Assembly: GCA_029259695.1 (NCBI GenBank)
Contig: JAJDEQ010000135.1
Coordinates: 26,757-90,756 of the forward strand
Direction of reading: 5' to 3'
DNA from: Planctomycetota bacterium
GTDB taxonomy: Bacteria > Planctomycetota > B15-G4
DNA length: 64,000 nucleotides
Shown here: piece by piece, positions 36,318 to 45,710 of the stretch
Numbering within the stretch: the first letter of the stretch is position 1
Layout of the letters: each line of letters opens with the position of its first letter
Notes under the pieces: generated by a model
Databases searched by the model: none
Seen by the model: the letters and a program-made list of their open reading frames with translations, nothing else
Told to the model about the DNA's origin: nothing
Position numbers and translations under genes: made by a program

Positions 36318-39113
36318 ATGGACGCCGAGCGCGCCACGACGTTCGAGATCCCCTTCGCCAAGTCGTCCCTGGCCAACGGGCTCGACGTCATCGTCCACGA
36401 GGCGCATGGGGCACCGGTGGTCTCGGTCAACGTGGTCTACCACGTGGGCAGCGCCCGGGAGGAGCCGGGACGCTCGGGCTTCGCCCACCTGTTCGAGCAC
36501 CTCATGTTCCAGGGCAGCGCCCACGTCCCGGAGGGCGCGCACTTCCGCTACGTGAGTGAGGCGGGCGGCAGTCTGAACGGCACGACCAACCGCGATCGCA
36601 CCAATTACTTCGAGACGCTGCCCAGTCACCACCTGGAGCTGGCGCTCTGGCTGGAATCCGATCGCATGGGCTTCCTGCTGCCGGCCATCACCCAGGCGAA
36701 CCTCGACAACCAGCGCGACGTGGTCAAGAACGAGCGGCGCCAGAACTACGAGAACCGTCCCTACGGCAAGCTCTGGGGCGCCTTGGCCGAGGCGCTCTAT
36801 CCCGCGGGTCACCCTTACTCGTGGCTGACGATCGGTAGCCACGAAGACCTCGATGCGGCCACGCTGCCCGATGTGCACGCGTTCTTCCGGCGCTGGTACG
36901 GGCCGAACAACGCCTCGCTCTCGATCGGCGGTGACGTGCGGATCGAACAGGTCATGCCCCTGGTCGAGCGCTACTTCGGCGGGTTGCCGCGCGGGCCCGC
37001 GGTGGGCTGTCCCGAGCCCCGCCCGGTGACCCTCGACGATGATGTGCGCGTGAGCCTGGAGGACGGCGTGCAGGTGCCCGACCTGAGCATGGTCTGGCCC
37101 GGGGCGGCGCTGGGTTCGCCCGATGAACCGGCGCTCTCGATGTTGGCCCAGGTGCTCTCGGCCAACAAGGCGAGCGTGCTCGATCGGGTCCTCACGATCG
37201 ACGCGTCGCTGGCCAGCATGATCACCGCCTATCACATGGGCAACGAGCTCGCGGGGGAGTTCCACGTGCGCGTGCGCCCGGTGCGCGGCGTGTCGCTCGA
37301 GGAGCTCGAGCGGCAGATTCGGCGCGCGCTCGCGCGGCTGGCCGTCGACGGCGTCGAGGAGCGTCAACTGGAGCGGCTGCGCACGCGCTACGAGGCCCAG
37401 GTGATCCAGGGCTTCGAGACGGTGGGCACCCGCACCAACGCCCTGGGTGAGGCCAACGCGCTCTACGGCGACCCCGGTCGGGCTGCGGCGAAGCTGCGGC
37501 TGCTGCTCGAGGTGCGACCGGATCAGGTGCTGGACGTGCTGCACCGCTACGTGCTCGACCGCCCGGCCGTGCACGTGTCGATCGTGCCTCGGACGACGGT
37601 GGCCGTGGCGGCGACCGTCGAGGCGCCCCGAACGACCTCGCCGGCGGCGGCCACCGAGACGTCGCCCGAGCCTACGGCGGTACCCGAGCCTGCGGCGGTA
37701 CCCGAGCCTGCAGCGGTACCCGAGCCTGCAGCGGTACCGCCTGGCGACCTCGATCGCGACCGTGTGCCCCGTGCCGCCATGCCTGCGCCGGCGGCCACGC
37801 CCGCGGTCTGGCACGCAGAACTGAGCCATGGGATCCCCGTGGTGGGCATGCCCTACGACGAGATCCCCCTCGCCCTGCTGTCTCTCGCGGTGCCGGCGGG
37901 CCACGTCCGCTGTCGCCCGGAGCAGGCGGGCCTGGCGTTGCTCACGGCCCAGCTCATGGAGGAGGGCACGGCATCGCTCGAAGCCGCCGCGCTCACGCAG
38001 CGCCTCGACGAATTGGGCGCCTCGCTCCAGGTGCGCTCGCGCGCCGACGAGATCTCCCTGGGGCTGCGCGTGCTGAGTCGCCATCTGCCCGAGGCCATCG
38101 GGTTGCTGGGCGAGGTCCTGCTGCACCCCCGGTTCGCCGCCGCCGACTTCGATCGCATCAGCGACCGGCTGCGCACGCGTCTGGGCGCGCGGGGCGACAA
38201 CGCCCGGCAGGTGGCCATGCGCGTATTCCACCGCCGGCTGTTCGGTGACGGGGTCCTTGGCCTGCCGGGCGAGGGCACCGAACAATCCGTCGCCGAGCTG
38301 ACCATCGACGATGTGCGGGCGTTCCACGGCCGGCACGTGGCTCCCGGCGGCGCGCGCCTGATCGTCGTGGGGGCCGTGGGGCCGGAGGAGCTCTCGGGGC
38401 ACTTCGAGGACCTGCTCGGCGGCTGGGAACAGGCCGACGTGCCGGCGCTGGAGCTGCCGGCCAACCCGCGGCCGGGCCCCACCCGCATCGTGCTGATCGA
38501 TCGGCCGGGGGCATCGCAATCCGAGCTGATCATCGGGCACACCAGCGTGCTGGCCGACCATCCCGACCAGTTCGCGCTGTCGATCCTCAACTACATCCTG
38601 GGTGGCGCCTTCTCGAGCCGGATCAACCTCAACCTGCGCGAGGAGAAGGGCTACACGTACGGCGCGCGCACGCAGTTCATGGGCGGCCGGCTCACGGGGA
38701 CGTTCACCGCGACCGCTGCGGTGCGCTCCGAGGTGACGGCGCCTGCGGTCAGCGAGCTGCTCGGCGAGCTCCAGGGCATTCACGACGGGGTCACCGACGC
38801 CGAGCTGGCGTTCGCGCGTCAGGCGGTGCGCGAAGGCATGTCCCGCCAGTTCGAGTCGACGTCCGGGCGCGCGGTGCTGGTGGAGAACCTCAGCCTCTAC
38901 GGCTGGCCTGACGACTACCCCGAGCGCCGCCTCGAGGAGCTCGAAGGGCTCACCAGGGACCGCTTGCAGGAGTTGGCCCAGGCACACCTCGACCCGGCGC
39001 ACATGGTGATCGTTGTCGTCGGCGATGCCGCGACCGTGCGCGACCCGCTGTCGGCGTTGGGCTACGGCCAGGTGGTCGAGCTGGACCTCGACGGCCTACC
39101 GGTCGGGGGCTGA
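36318..39113 (+). CDS. Double M16-family zinc peptidase (two fused halves)
   Basis: 931 residues made of two M16 units joined by a Pro/Ala/Glu linker. The first unit holds the inverted zinc motif HLFEH (His57, Glu60, His61) and the downstream acidic helix VKNERRQNYENRPYG. The second (from about 500) lacks HxxEH and has the M16 C-terminal signature FSSRINLNLREEKGYTYGAR. In bacteria these halves are often separate subunits, one catalytic and one substrate-holding; here they form one chain. The linker contains four near-identical 18-bp repeats (VPEPAA). No signal peptide is visible, so the protein is probably cytoplasmic. GGGAGG just before the ATG at 36318 supports the start. Confidence 0.92.
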   Translation: MDAERATTFEIPFAKSSLANGLDVIVHEAHGAPVVSVNVVYHVGSAREEPGRSGFAHLFEHLMFQGSAHVPEGAHFRYVSEAGGSLNGTTNRDRTNYFETLPSHHLELALWLESDRMGFLLPAITQANLDNQRDVVKNERRQNYENRPYGKLWGALAEALYPAGHPYSWLTIGSHEDLDAATLPDVHAFFRRWYGPNNASLSIGGDVRIEQVMPLVERYFGGLPRGPAVGCPEPRPVTLDDDVRVSLEDGVQVPDLSMVWPGAALGSPDEPALSMLAQVLSANKASVLDRVLTIDASLASMITAYHMGNELAGEFHVRVRPVRGVSLEELERQIRRALARLAVDGVEERQLERLRTRYEAQVIQGFETVGTRTNALGEANALYGDPGRAAAKLRLLLEVRPDQVLDVLHRYVLDRPAVHVSIVPRTTVAVAATVEAPRTTSPAAATETSPEPTAVPEPAAVPEPAAVPEPAAVPPGDLDRDRVPRAAMPAPAATPAVWHAELSHGIPVVGMPYDEIPLALLSLAVPAGHVRCRPEQAGLALLTAQLMEEGTASLEAAALTQRLDELGASLQVRSRADEISLGLRVLSRHLPEAIGLLGEVLLHPRFAAADFDRISDRLRTRLGARGDNARQVAMRVFHRRLFGDGVLGLPGEGTEQSVAELTIDDVRAFHGRHVAPGGARLIVVGAVGPEELSGHFEDLLGGWEQADVPALELPANPRPGPTRIVLIDRPGASQSELIIGHTSVLADHPDQFALSILNYILGGAFSSRINLNLREEKGYTYGARTQFMGGRLTGTFTATAAVRSEVTAPAVSELLGELQGIHDGVTDAELAFARQAVREGMSRQFESTSGRAVLVENLSLYGWPDDYPERRLEELEGLTRDRLQELAQAHLDPAHMVIVVVGDAATVRDPLSALGYGQVVELDLDGLPVGG
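37665..37736. repeat. In-frame tandem repeat, four copies of 18 bp
   Basis: Units CCCGAGCCT(A/G)C(G/A)GCGGTA start at 37665, 37683, 37701 and 37719. The last two copies are identical. They encode the Pro-Glu-Pro-Ala-Ala-Val linker between the two halves of the M16 peptidase, where length changes would be tolerated. Confidence 0.9.
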
Positions 39114-39232
39114 GCGCAGCCACGCTCGCGTTGCTTCGATCAGCGACATGGCGAGCGGGGCTGGGTACTCGATGTCCTTCGGGACGGGCCGCCAGCGTGG
39201 GCGTGCGGCGCGCGTGGTCACTCCGCGCAGCA

Positions 39233-39613
39233 TCAGTCCATGCCGAGCTTGGAGCGGCCCTCGGGCGAGATCATCTCCGGGCCCCATGGCGGGTCCCAGA
39301 CGATGTCGACGGTGACGTCCTGGACCCCCGTGACCCCGCGGATCTTCTGCTCGCACTCCTCCGGGATGGCCTGCGCCGACGGGCAACTCGGCGACGTGAG
39401 GCTCATGGTCAGCTTCACGTCGAGTGCGTCGGTCACGTCGAGTCCGTAGACCAGGCCGAAGTTCACGATGTCCACCGGGACCTCGGGGTCGAAGACCGTG
39501 CCCAGGGCTTCCATCACCTGCTGGCGCACGCCGTCCTTGGTGGTTGGGCCGTCGGTCGCAGCGTCGGCCGCGTCCTGCGGGGCTCCGGAGGCTTCGGAAG
39601 GAGCGTCGGGCAT
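39233..39613 (-). CDS. SufT/MIP18-family (DUF59) iron-sulfur assembly protein
   Basis: 126 residues. The DUF59 core is complete: VMEALGTVFDPEVPVDIVNF, then LVYGLDV, LTMSLTSPSCPSAQAIPEEC and VDIVWDPPWGPEMIS. The conserved Cys lies in the SPSCP motif. In the SUF pathway SufT-type proteins help mature Fe-S proteins. The N-terminal 30 residues are Ala/Asp-rich and probably disordered. The start is the ATG at 39613. It stands alone, without sufBCDS neighbours, between the M16 peptidase and the methyltransferase/MTHFR gene. Confidence 0.88.
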   Translation of the reverse strand: MPDAPSEASGAPQDAADAATDGPTTKDGVRQQVMEALGTVFDPEVPVDIVNFGLVYGLDVTDALDVKLTMSLTSPSCPSAQAIPEECEQKIRGVTGVQDVTVDIVWDPPWGPEMISPEGRSKLGMD

Positions 39614-39891
39614 CGGTGTCTCTCGGTGAGTGGGGTGATGGCAGGTCGTGGCGCGCAGGCGAGTCGCGAGCGGTGCACAGGGCACCCGATAAGGATCGCA
39701 AGAAAACGCGCTTCGGTGAATAGCGCCCAGGGCCGGGTGTGCCCCGGGGCATCTTGCCGGTGGCTTGGCGCGGGGCTACCCTCCCTCGGCGTGTGTGCTC
39801 TCTTCACGCGCTGGTCGGCTGATCCCCGCGATCCCGACTCGCGCCTGGAAGCGGCGCCCTCCCTCCCTGAACGTCGACCGCGGAAGCCCGG

Positions 39892-41757
39892 ATGGCCAGC
39901 CCTCAGCCGTTTCTCGAAGCCCTGAGCGAGCGGGTCCTGCTGGGTGATGGCGGCATGGGCTCGGAGATCTACGACCGCGGCGTGTTCATCAACCGCTGCT
40001 ACGACGAGCTGAACATCTCCAACGGCAAGCTCGTGCGTGAGATCCACCGGGACTACGCGGCCGCCGGTGCGGAAGTGCTGGAGACGAACACGTTCGGGGC
40101 GAACCGGCCCAAGCTCGCGGCCTACGGCTTCGAGTCCCGGCTCTCCGACATCCTGCGTGCGGGGGTGGACATCGCCCGGGACGTGGCCGGTGACGTGGCC
40201 TACGTGGCGGGCAGCATCGCGCCCCTGGGCGAAGCCGCCAAGACCGCCGGCCTGAGCCAGGACGAGCAGCGTCAGGCGTACCACGAGGTCGCCGCCATCC
40301 TGGCCGACGCCGGCAGCGATCTGATCTACCTGGAGACGTTCACGAGTCTGAACGAACTCGTGGTCGCGCTCGAGTCGGCGCGTGGTGCCTGTGACCTGCC
40401 GATCGTGGCGAGCTTCTCGTTCCACCGCGGCTTCATCATGGGCAACAACGACTTCCTCGTGCAGCCCGAGGACGTGGCCGTGTTGCTGACGCGTGCGGGT
40501 GCCGACGTGATCGGCGCCAATTGTGGCGACGGTCCCCACACGACCCTCGACGTGGTCGAGGCGGTGCGCGCCTCGACCGGCAAGCCGGTGGCCGCCATGC
40601 CCAACGTGGGCGGACCGGCGCTGATCGAGGGCCGTCAGGTGTACCTCTCCTCGCCGGAGTACCTGGCCGAGTACAGCCGCCGTTTCGTGCAGAAGGGGGC
40701 CCGGTTGATCGGTGGCTGCTGCGGCGTGCGGCCGGCCGAGATCCGTGAGGTGCGCAGCTTCCTGGCTTCGATCCAGCCCCGTCGGGCGCGCATCGAGGTC
40801 GGGGAGGCCGGTGAGTCGCCGGTGGCCGACGGGATCGAACCGCGCCCGCTCGCGGAGCGCAGCCCGTGGGGAGCGAAGCTCGGCAGCGAGTTCATGGTGA
40901 GTGTGGAACTCGATCCACCGCACGGGCTGGATCCCGCCAAGAGCATCGAGGCCGCGAAGTTCCTGCACGACAGCGGCATCGACGCGGTGAACATCGCCGA
41001 CGGCCCGCGGGCCATGGCGCGCATGAGCCCGACGTCACTGGCGGTGCTGGTCAAGCAGCACGTGGGCATGCAGACGATCATCCACTACTGCTGCAGGGAC
41101 CGGAACGTCCTCGCCATGCAGATGGACCTGATCGGCGCCAACGCCCTCGGCCTGCACAATCTCATGCTGATCACGGGGGATCCGCCCAAGATGGGCAACT
41201 TCCCCGATGCCACGTCGGTCTTCGACGTGGACGCGATCGGGCTGGTGACCTTCGCCAACATGCTCAATCACGGGCTCGATCTCTCCGGGAAGAATCTCCC
41301 GGCGGCGACCGACTTCGTGATCGGAGTGGGCTGCAACCCGGGGCACGTCGACATCGAGTTGGAGGTCGAGCGCTTCGGTCAGAAGATCGAGGCCGGCGCC
41401 GAGTACGCCTTCAGTCAGCCGGTGTACGACGCACGGCTGCTCGATCGCTTCCTCGAACTCACGTCGCACCTGCCGCCGATTCCGTTCTTCATCGGCATCC
41501 TGCCGTTGGCGTCGCTGAAGAACGCCGAGTTCCTGACGCGTGAGGTGCCCGGCATGGAGGTGCCCCTGCCGGTGCTGCAGCGCCTGCGCGACGCCCGTAC
41601 TCGGGACGATCAGCGCGAGATCGGCATCCGCGTCGCCGCCGAGAGTCTCGAGGCCGCGATCGCGCACGACCGCGTGCGCGGCACCTACATCTTCCCGCCC
41701 TTCGGGAAGTACGAACCGATCCTGCGGGTGCTGCGCGAATCAGGCGCGCGCAGCTAG
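39892..41757 (+). CDS. Bifunctional homocysteine S-methyltransferase / methylenetetrahydrofolate reductase
   Basis: 621 residues joining two enzymes, as in Bacillus YitJ. Residues 1-300 form a homocysteine methyltransferase barrel: LLGDGGMGSEIYDRG, ETNTFGANR and the zinc cysteines in GANCGDG and GGCCGV. Residues about 335-620 form a MetF-type FAD reductase: MVSVELDPPHGLD, NIADGPRAMARMSP, LLITGDPP-like LMLITGDPPKMG and EYAFSQPVYDARLLDRF. Together they make methyl-tetrahydrofolate and provide a methyl group for methionine. It is convergent with the ferredoxin gene at 41834, which might supply low-potential electrons to a reductase of this type, though that is speculation. Confidence 0.94.
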   Translation: MASPQPFLEALSERVLLGDGGMGSEIYDRGVFINRCYDELNISNGKLVREIHRDYAAAGAEVLETNTFGANRPKLAAYGFESRLSDILRAGVDIARDVAGDVAYVAGSIAPLGEAAKTAGLSQDEQRQAYHEVAAILADAGSDLIYLETFTSLNELVVALESARGACDLPIVASFSFHRGFIMGNNDFLVQPEDVAVLLTRAGADVIGANCGDGPHTTLDVVEAVRASTGKPVAAMPNVGGPALIEGRQVYLSSPEYLAEYSRRFVQKGARLIGGCCGVRPAEIREVRSFLASIQPRRARIEVGEAGESPVADGIEPRPLAERSPWGAKLGSEFMVSVELDPPHGLDPAKSIEAAKFLHDSGIDAVNIADGPRAMARMSPTSLAVLVKQHVGMQTIIHYCCRDRNVLAMQMDLIGANALGLHNLMLITGDPPKMGNFPDATSVFDVDAIGLVTFANMLNHGLDLSGKNLPAATDFVIGVGCNPGHVDIELEVERFGQKIEAGAEYAFSQPVYDARLLDRFLELTSHLPPIPFFIGILPLASLKNAEFLTREVPGMEVPLPVLQRLRDARTRDDQREIGIRVAAESLEAAIAHDRVRGTYIFPPFGKYEPILRVLRESGARS

Positions 41758-41833
41758 TGCGTGCGCCGCGCTCGCGGACCCGGTTCGCGGACCCGGTCGC
41801 GGATACGATCACGGGTCCGCCGCGCGGACGCGA

Positions 41834-42064
41834 TCAGCCGTCGGCGCCGATCGCCTCGACCGGGCACTGCTCCATGGCTTCGAGGCACAGCGCGATCTCT
41901 TCGTCCGTGGACGGCTGGGTGTGCACGAAGTCGTGGTCGCCGTCCTCGCTCTCCTTGAAGTGCCCGGGAGCGATGTCGGAGCAGAGGTGGCACAGGATGC
42001 ACTGCTTGTCGACGTAGAAAGGTCCGGGGACGTTGTCGTCGTACTTTTCTGCGACGTTGGCCAT
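41834..42064 (-). CDS. Single-cluster ferredoxin
   Basis: 76 residues with CxxCxxC at Cys22, Cys25 and Cys28 and a distal CP at Cys67 (EQCPVEAI), plus Cys60. That is the pattern of small one-cluster [4Fe-4S]/[3Fe-4S] ferredoxins. Asp and Glu are abundant, as is usual for electron carriers. It could be the acceptor for KorAB or a donor for Fe-S enzymes such as BioB and NadA. Start: ATG at 42064. Confidence 0.9.
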   Translation of the reverse strand: MANVAEKYDDNVPGPFYVDKQCILCHLCSDIAPGHFKESEDGDHDFVHTQPSTDEEIALCLEAMEQCPVEAIGADG

Positions 42065-42123
42065 GACTTCTTAGCTCGCGAATCGGGCGGCTCGCAGGGA
42101 GCCGTTCTCAGGCAAATAGGGAC

Positions 42124-42148
42124 AAAAAACTATAGAGCCGCTCGGCTC
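42124..42148 (-). terminator. Possible minus-strand terminator upstream of the ferredoxin gene
   Basis: Read on the minus strand, a GAGCC/GGCTC stem with a short loop (42148-42135) is followed, after five bases, by six T (42129-42124). It lies 50 bases past the stop of the gene at 42198. The five-base gap before the T-run makes it a weak candidate. Confidence 0.45.
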
Positions 42149-42197
42149 GGAGGTCTAGTAGCTCGGCCTCCGCTTTCGCCAGGGCGGCTCGTGTTTC

Positions 42198-42647
42198 TCA
42201 GAACGCGACGCGTAATCGGACCGCCAGCTCATGGACTCCGTACGCTTCGATCAGGAAAGAGTGCAGGTGTTCGCCGAGCGCGTGTCGCACGCTGCCCACG
42301 GCTTGGGCCGGGAAGCCTTCCGTGAACAGCGTGAGCTCGGGGCCGTCGTCCAACTCCTCGAACTCCAGGCGCACGGCGCCCAGGGCGATCATCGCGCGCC
42401 TGATGAGCTCGAGGCTCGCATCACCGGTGTCGTCGGTGGGCAGCACGGCCTCGTTGGCGAGCCAGAGGCTGGGCCCGTGCACGCCGAACAGGACGCAAAC
42501 GTGGCTGGCCCGCACGTTGGTGACCAGCCCGCGGCGATCGGCCAGGTCCTGGGCCGCGTTGGCTCGTGAGCGCCGACCGCGTGCCGCTTGTCCCGGCTGC
42601 CAGCCTTCGCGGTTGGTGGGGATCTCGGTTCCGGGCATGCGCGCCAT
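42198..42647 (-). CDS. Hypothetical protein
   Basis: 149 residues from the ATG at 42647; an in-frame GTG at 42683 would add 12. The first 45 residues are basic and polar. Then follow alternating strands and helices: SHVCVLFGVHGPSLWLANEA, LIRRAMIALGAVRLEFEELD and HALGEHLHSFLIEAYGVHEL. The protein has no signal peptide or membrane span and I do not recognise the family. It sits in a minus-strand group between a small membrane protein and the ferredoxin. Confidence 0.6.
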   Translation of the reverse strand: MARMPGTEIPTNREGWQPGQAARGRRSRANAAQDLADRRGLVTNVRASHVCVLFGVHGPSLWLANEAVLPTDDTGDASLELIRRAMIALGAVRLEFEELDDGPELTLFTEGFPAQAVGSVRHALGEHLHSFLIEAYGVHELAVRLRVAF

Positions 42648-42836
42648 GGAGGCGACGGTAGCCCAGCCGGGAGCGGCGCGCACCCCCGGCCGGGCGTCGC
42701 CGGGTGTCCGCGCGCGTAGCGTCCGGCCGGGGCCCGGCGTCGTGGTCGGTCGCGGGGAGCCGCCGCCCCGGGGCCCAGGCGATCTTCGTCCACGCGCGGA
42801 TGATCACAGCGCTCACGAGCGCTGGGGCGCGGCAGC

Positions 42837-43277
42837 TCAGTCGGGCAGCGGCTCGATCTTGGTGGCCAGCAGGCCGCCGATGATCAGCGCCACGCCGATC
42901 CCCGGGTACAGGATCCCCACCAGCCAGGCTTTGATGCCCGGGTCGTAGGGCGAGAGCCGGATCGCCAGTCCGGCACCCACCATGAGCGCGACCAGCAGGA
43001 TCATGGACGGGCTGAAGACGGTCCATGCGGGGGCTTCTTCGCCCTGTCGCACGATGTGTCGCACCGCTCGTCGGGCGCCCTTGCGCAGTGCCGTGAAGCC
43101 CTTGCCGATGCCCACGACGACACCGATTCCCAGGGCGATCCACGAGTTGTTGCCGGTGAGGCCCTGCACGCCCTCCCACTCGATCAGGCCGGCGTAGGGC
43201 AGCCCGCGCCAGATGAGCATGGCGCCCACGGCGATCCAGACGACGGCGACGAGGTTGCGGCGGCCTTGCTGACTCAT
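42837..43277 (-). CDS. Small membrane protein of unknown function
   Basis: 146 residues with four hydrophobic segments: LVAVVWIAVGAMLIWRGL, SWIALGIGVVVGIGKGF, SPSMILLVALMVGAGLAI and LVGILYPGIGVALIIGGLLA. A basic loop (LRKGARRAVRHIVRQ) between segments two and three should face the cytoplasm. No family recognised. It is 132 bases downstream of another membrane-protein gene on the same strand. Confidence 0.72.
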   Translation of the reverse strand: MSQQGRRNLVAVVWIAVGAMLIWRGLPYAGLIEWEGVQGLTGNNSWIALGIGVVVGIGKGFTALRKGARRAVRHIVRQGEEAPAWTVFSPSMILLVALMVGAGLAIRLSPYDPGIKAWLVGILYPGIGVALIIGGLLATKIEPLPD

Positions 43278-43409
43278 GGATCAGGACTCGGGATCGGGGC
43301 TGACGTGTCGGGCGGGGCGTTCGAAGCGGCACAGCATGCCATCTGTGGGTGGACCGCGTCTCGCCCACGGTGTCGTGCCGAGGCTGGCTCCGCACGCCGG
43401 GCCGACGGG

Positions 43410-44222
43410 TCAGATGACCGTCGTGGCAAGCCAGACGCAGGTTGCGGTCAGGGCTGCTCCCCAGGCGATGGCCCGGGCCCAGGCTCGTGCAGGGGGCTCG
43501 GGGTGGTTGGGGTCGTGGCGTTGATTCAAACCGAGACCCAGGGTGAGCAGGACCGCCGCCGGGATCGCGAACGGCAACAGCGGCGCGTTGCGCCAACCCT
43601 CCGTGCCGAAACGCAGGTACAGCCACAGGATCACGGCGTTGGCGCTCAGCAGCATGAGCACGCGCGACAGCTGGAACAGCGGCGGCAAGGCGACGCGCTC
43701 TTCCTCCTCGAGCAGCTCCTCCATCTGGGGCGTGCCCGGCTTGGGAACCTGGTGCTCGTCGGCCAACTGGTCCATCAGCGCGGAGTTGCGCGACATCGCG
43801 CGCGGCGTGAGTCGCAACGCCACGAGTTGGCAGGCGAGTCCCAGGGTCACCACGGAGGGGTGCCACCAACCGGCGATGCGACCGGTCTCGCCCAGGCCGC
43901 CGGTGATCGCCATGAGCGCTGGCGCGAACGCGGCGAAGTACATGAATGGGTAGGCCCGGCCCTTCATCCACTGATCGTGACGGCCGTTCCAGCTGTCGGG
44001 GGCGCGGCTGGCGCGCACGAACGCCTTGACCCAGAAACGGGTGCCGATGAAGTACGCGAACGGGAGCGAGTTCACGAGTGCTCCGGCCACGGAGGCGAGC
44101 AGCCCGGCGCGCAGATGAGCGGCCAGCGTCTCGGGTCCGTCGCCCGCTCCGACGCCGCTGAAGACGACGTAGGCGTAGAGTGCCAGGACGGCCGTGGCGA
44201 GCGCTCTGTAGATGGTGGCCAT
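43410..44222 (-). CDS. Membrane protein of unknown function
   Basis: 270 residues with about seven hydrophobic spans. The first is ALATAVLALYAYVVFSGVGA; others include AGLLASVAGALVNSLPFAYF and NAPLLPFAIPAAVLLTLGLG. A long hydrophilic segment near 160-185 (HQVPKPGTPQMEELLEEEER) lies between spans and is acidic. No motif lets me name a family. The ATG at 44222 is divergent from the acyl-CoA dehydrogenase gene. Confidence 0.72.
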   Translation of the reverse strand: MATIYRALATAVLALYAYVVFSGVGAGDGPETLAAHLRAGLLASVAGALVNSLPFAYFIGTRFWVKAFVRASRAPDSWNGRHDQWMKGRAYPFMYFAAFAPALMAITGGLGETGRIAGWWHPSVVTLGLACQLVALRLTPRAMSRNSALMDQLADEHQVPKPGTPQMEELLEEEERVALPPLFQLSRVLMLLSANAVILWLYLRFGTEGWRNAPLLPFAIPAAVLLTLGLGLNQRHDPNHPEPPARAWARAIAWGAALTATCVWLATTVI

Positions 44223-44426
44223 GAACCCCGCATCGTAGCGTCGCGGTCGCTGCGCGGCACGTCCCTGGACGGCGGGAAGAGGTCCTAGTTGCTGGCCGCT
44301 GCGATGGACGGGCCGCTATGCTGGCGCGCTGCCGTCCCGCCGCGAGATTTCGAGGCGCCGCGCCGTGCGAGTCGTTGCCCGCAGGTCGGCTCCCGAGCCG
44401 TCGCCGGCCATCGAGGAGAGTTCGCC

Positions 44427-45680
44427 GTGACCGGAATCATCATCACCGACGAAGCACGCCACTGGCAGCAGGTCGCACACAAGGTGGCCGAGGAAGTCGT
44501 GAGGCCGCTGGCCGCGAAGCACGACGCGGCGCAGGAGTACCCCGCTGCCGTGCGCCAGGCGTACATCGACAACGGGCTGCTCGGGGTGTGGATCCCCAAG
44601 GAGTACGGCGGACACGGCGCCGGCATCGTGGCGCTGTGCCTGGTGATCGAAGAACTGTCGCGCGCCTGCGGAGCCACGGGTGTGGCCTACGCAGTGAACG
44701 CCCTCGGCAGCTTCCCGATCATCGTCGGCGGCACCGAGGAGCAGAAGTCCCGTTGGCTGCCTCAGATCGCCAACGGTGAGAAGATGATCGCCTTCTGTCT
44801 CAGCGAGAAGTTCGCCGGCAGTGACGCAGCGGGCATGCGCTGCCAGGCGCGCCTCGACGGCGATGACTACGTGATCAACGGCGAGAAGAAGTGGACCACC
44901 AACGGCGGTGTGGCCTCGATCTACACCGTGTTCACGGTGACCGATCCGAAGAGCAAGAGCCGGCGCATCAGCGGCCTGGTGGTCGAGGAAGGCACGCCCG
45001 GGTTCAAGATCGCCAAGGTCGAGGACAAGATGGGCATCCGCGCGGTCCCCGTGGTGGAGACGCACTTCGAGGATTGCCGCGTGCCCAAGGAGAACCTGTT
45101 GGGCGGCAAGCCCGGCCTCGGCTTCAAGCACGCCATGGGAACGCTCGACCTGGCACGCCCGGGGGTTGCGGCGCAGGGCCTGGGCCTCGCCCAGGGTGCG
45201 CTCGAGTACGCGGTGACCTATGCCATGCGCCGCAAGCAGTTCGGCCAGAACCTCGCCTCGATGGGTGTGATCCAGGACATGCTCGCGCTCATGGCGACCA
45301 AGGTCGAAGCGGCTCGCGGTCTCGTCTACCGCGCTGCCACGGCCGTCGACACCGGTGACAAGGCCTCGGTGAACCGGCTCGCGGCCATGAGCAAGAGCTT
45401 CGCGACGGACGTCGCCATGGAGGTCACCACCAACGCCGTCCAGGTGTTCGGCGGGTACGGGTACATGAAGGACTACCCGATCGAGAAGTACATGCGCGAC
45501 GCGAAGATCACCCAGATCTACGAGGGCACCAACCAGATCCAGCGGCTCGTGATCGCGCGCAACCTGATCAAGGAAGCGTCGAAGTTCGACTACCTCAACA
45601 ACTACATCCCGACCGAGAGCTACAACGCCTACAACTCGGTGACCGAGGAGTCGCTGGACAGCGAGGGTGTCTCTGCCTGA
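44427..45680 (+). CDS. Acyl-CoA dehydrogenase
   Basis: An FAD enzyme oxidising acyl-CoA to the 2,3-enoyl-CoA, passing electrons to electron-transfer flavoprotein. The 417 residues are full length. Seen are LLGVWIPKEYGGHGAG, MIAFCLSEKFAGSDAAGMRC, VINGEKKWTTNGGVASIYTV, the segment RRKQFGQNLASMG, and the C-terminal VFGGYGYMKDYPIEKYMRDA with QIYEGTNQIQRLVIAR. Glu in YEGT is the usual catalytic base position. The GTG at 44427 is preceded by GAGGAG. No other beta-oxidation gene is adjacent, so the chain-length preference is unknown. Confidence 0.94.
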   Translation: MTGIIITDEARHWQQVAHKVAEEVVRPLAAKHDAAQEYPAAVRQAYIDNGLLGVWIPKEYGGHGAGIVALCLVIEELSRACGATGVAYAVNALGSFPIIVGGTEEQKSRWLPQIANGEKMIAFCLSEKFAGSDAAGMRCQARLDGDDYVINGEKKWTTNGGVASIYTVFTVTDPKSKSRRISGLVVEEGTPGFKIAKVEDKMGIRAVPVVETHFEDCRVPKENLLGGKPGLGFKHAMGTLDLARPGVAAQGLGLAQGALEYAVTYAMRRKQFGQNLASMGVIQDMLALMATKVEAARGLVYRAATAVDTGDKASVNRLAAMSKSFATDVAMEVTTNAVQVFGGYGYMKDYPIEKYMRDAKITQIYEGTNQIQRLVIARNLIKEASKFDYLNNYIPTESYNAYNSVTEESLDSEGVSA

Positions 45681-45710
45681 CGTCGTTGCGACGCGGGCTG
45701 GGCGGGCCGT

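Noticed and set aside
44287..44322. Promoter for the acyl-CoA dehydrogenase gene
   Set aside because: TTGCTG and TATGCT are present but 22 bases apart, outside the usual 16-18.
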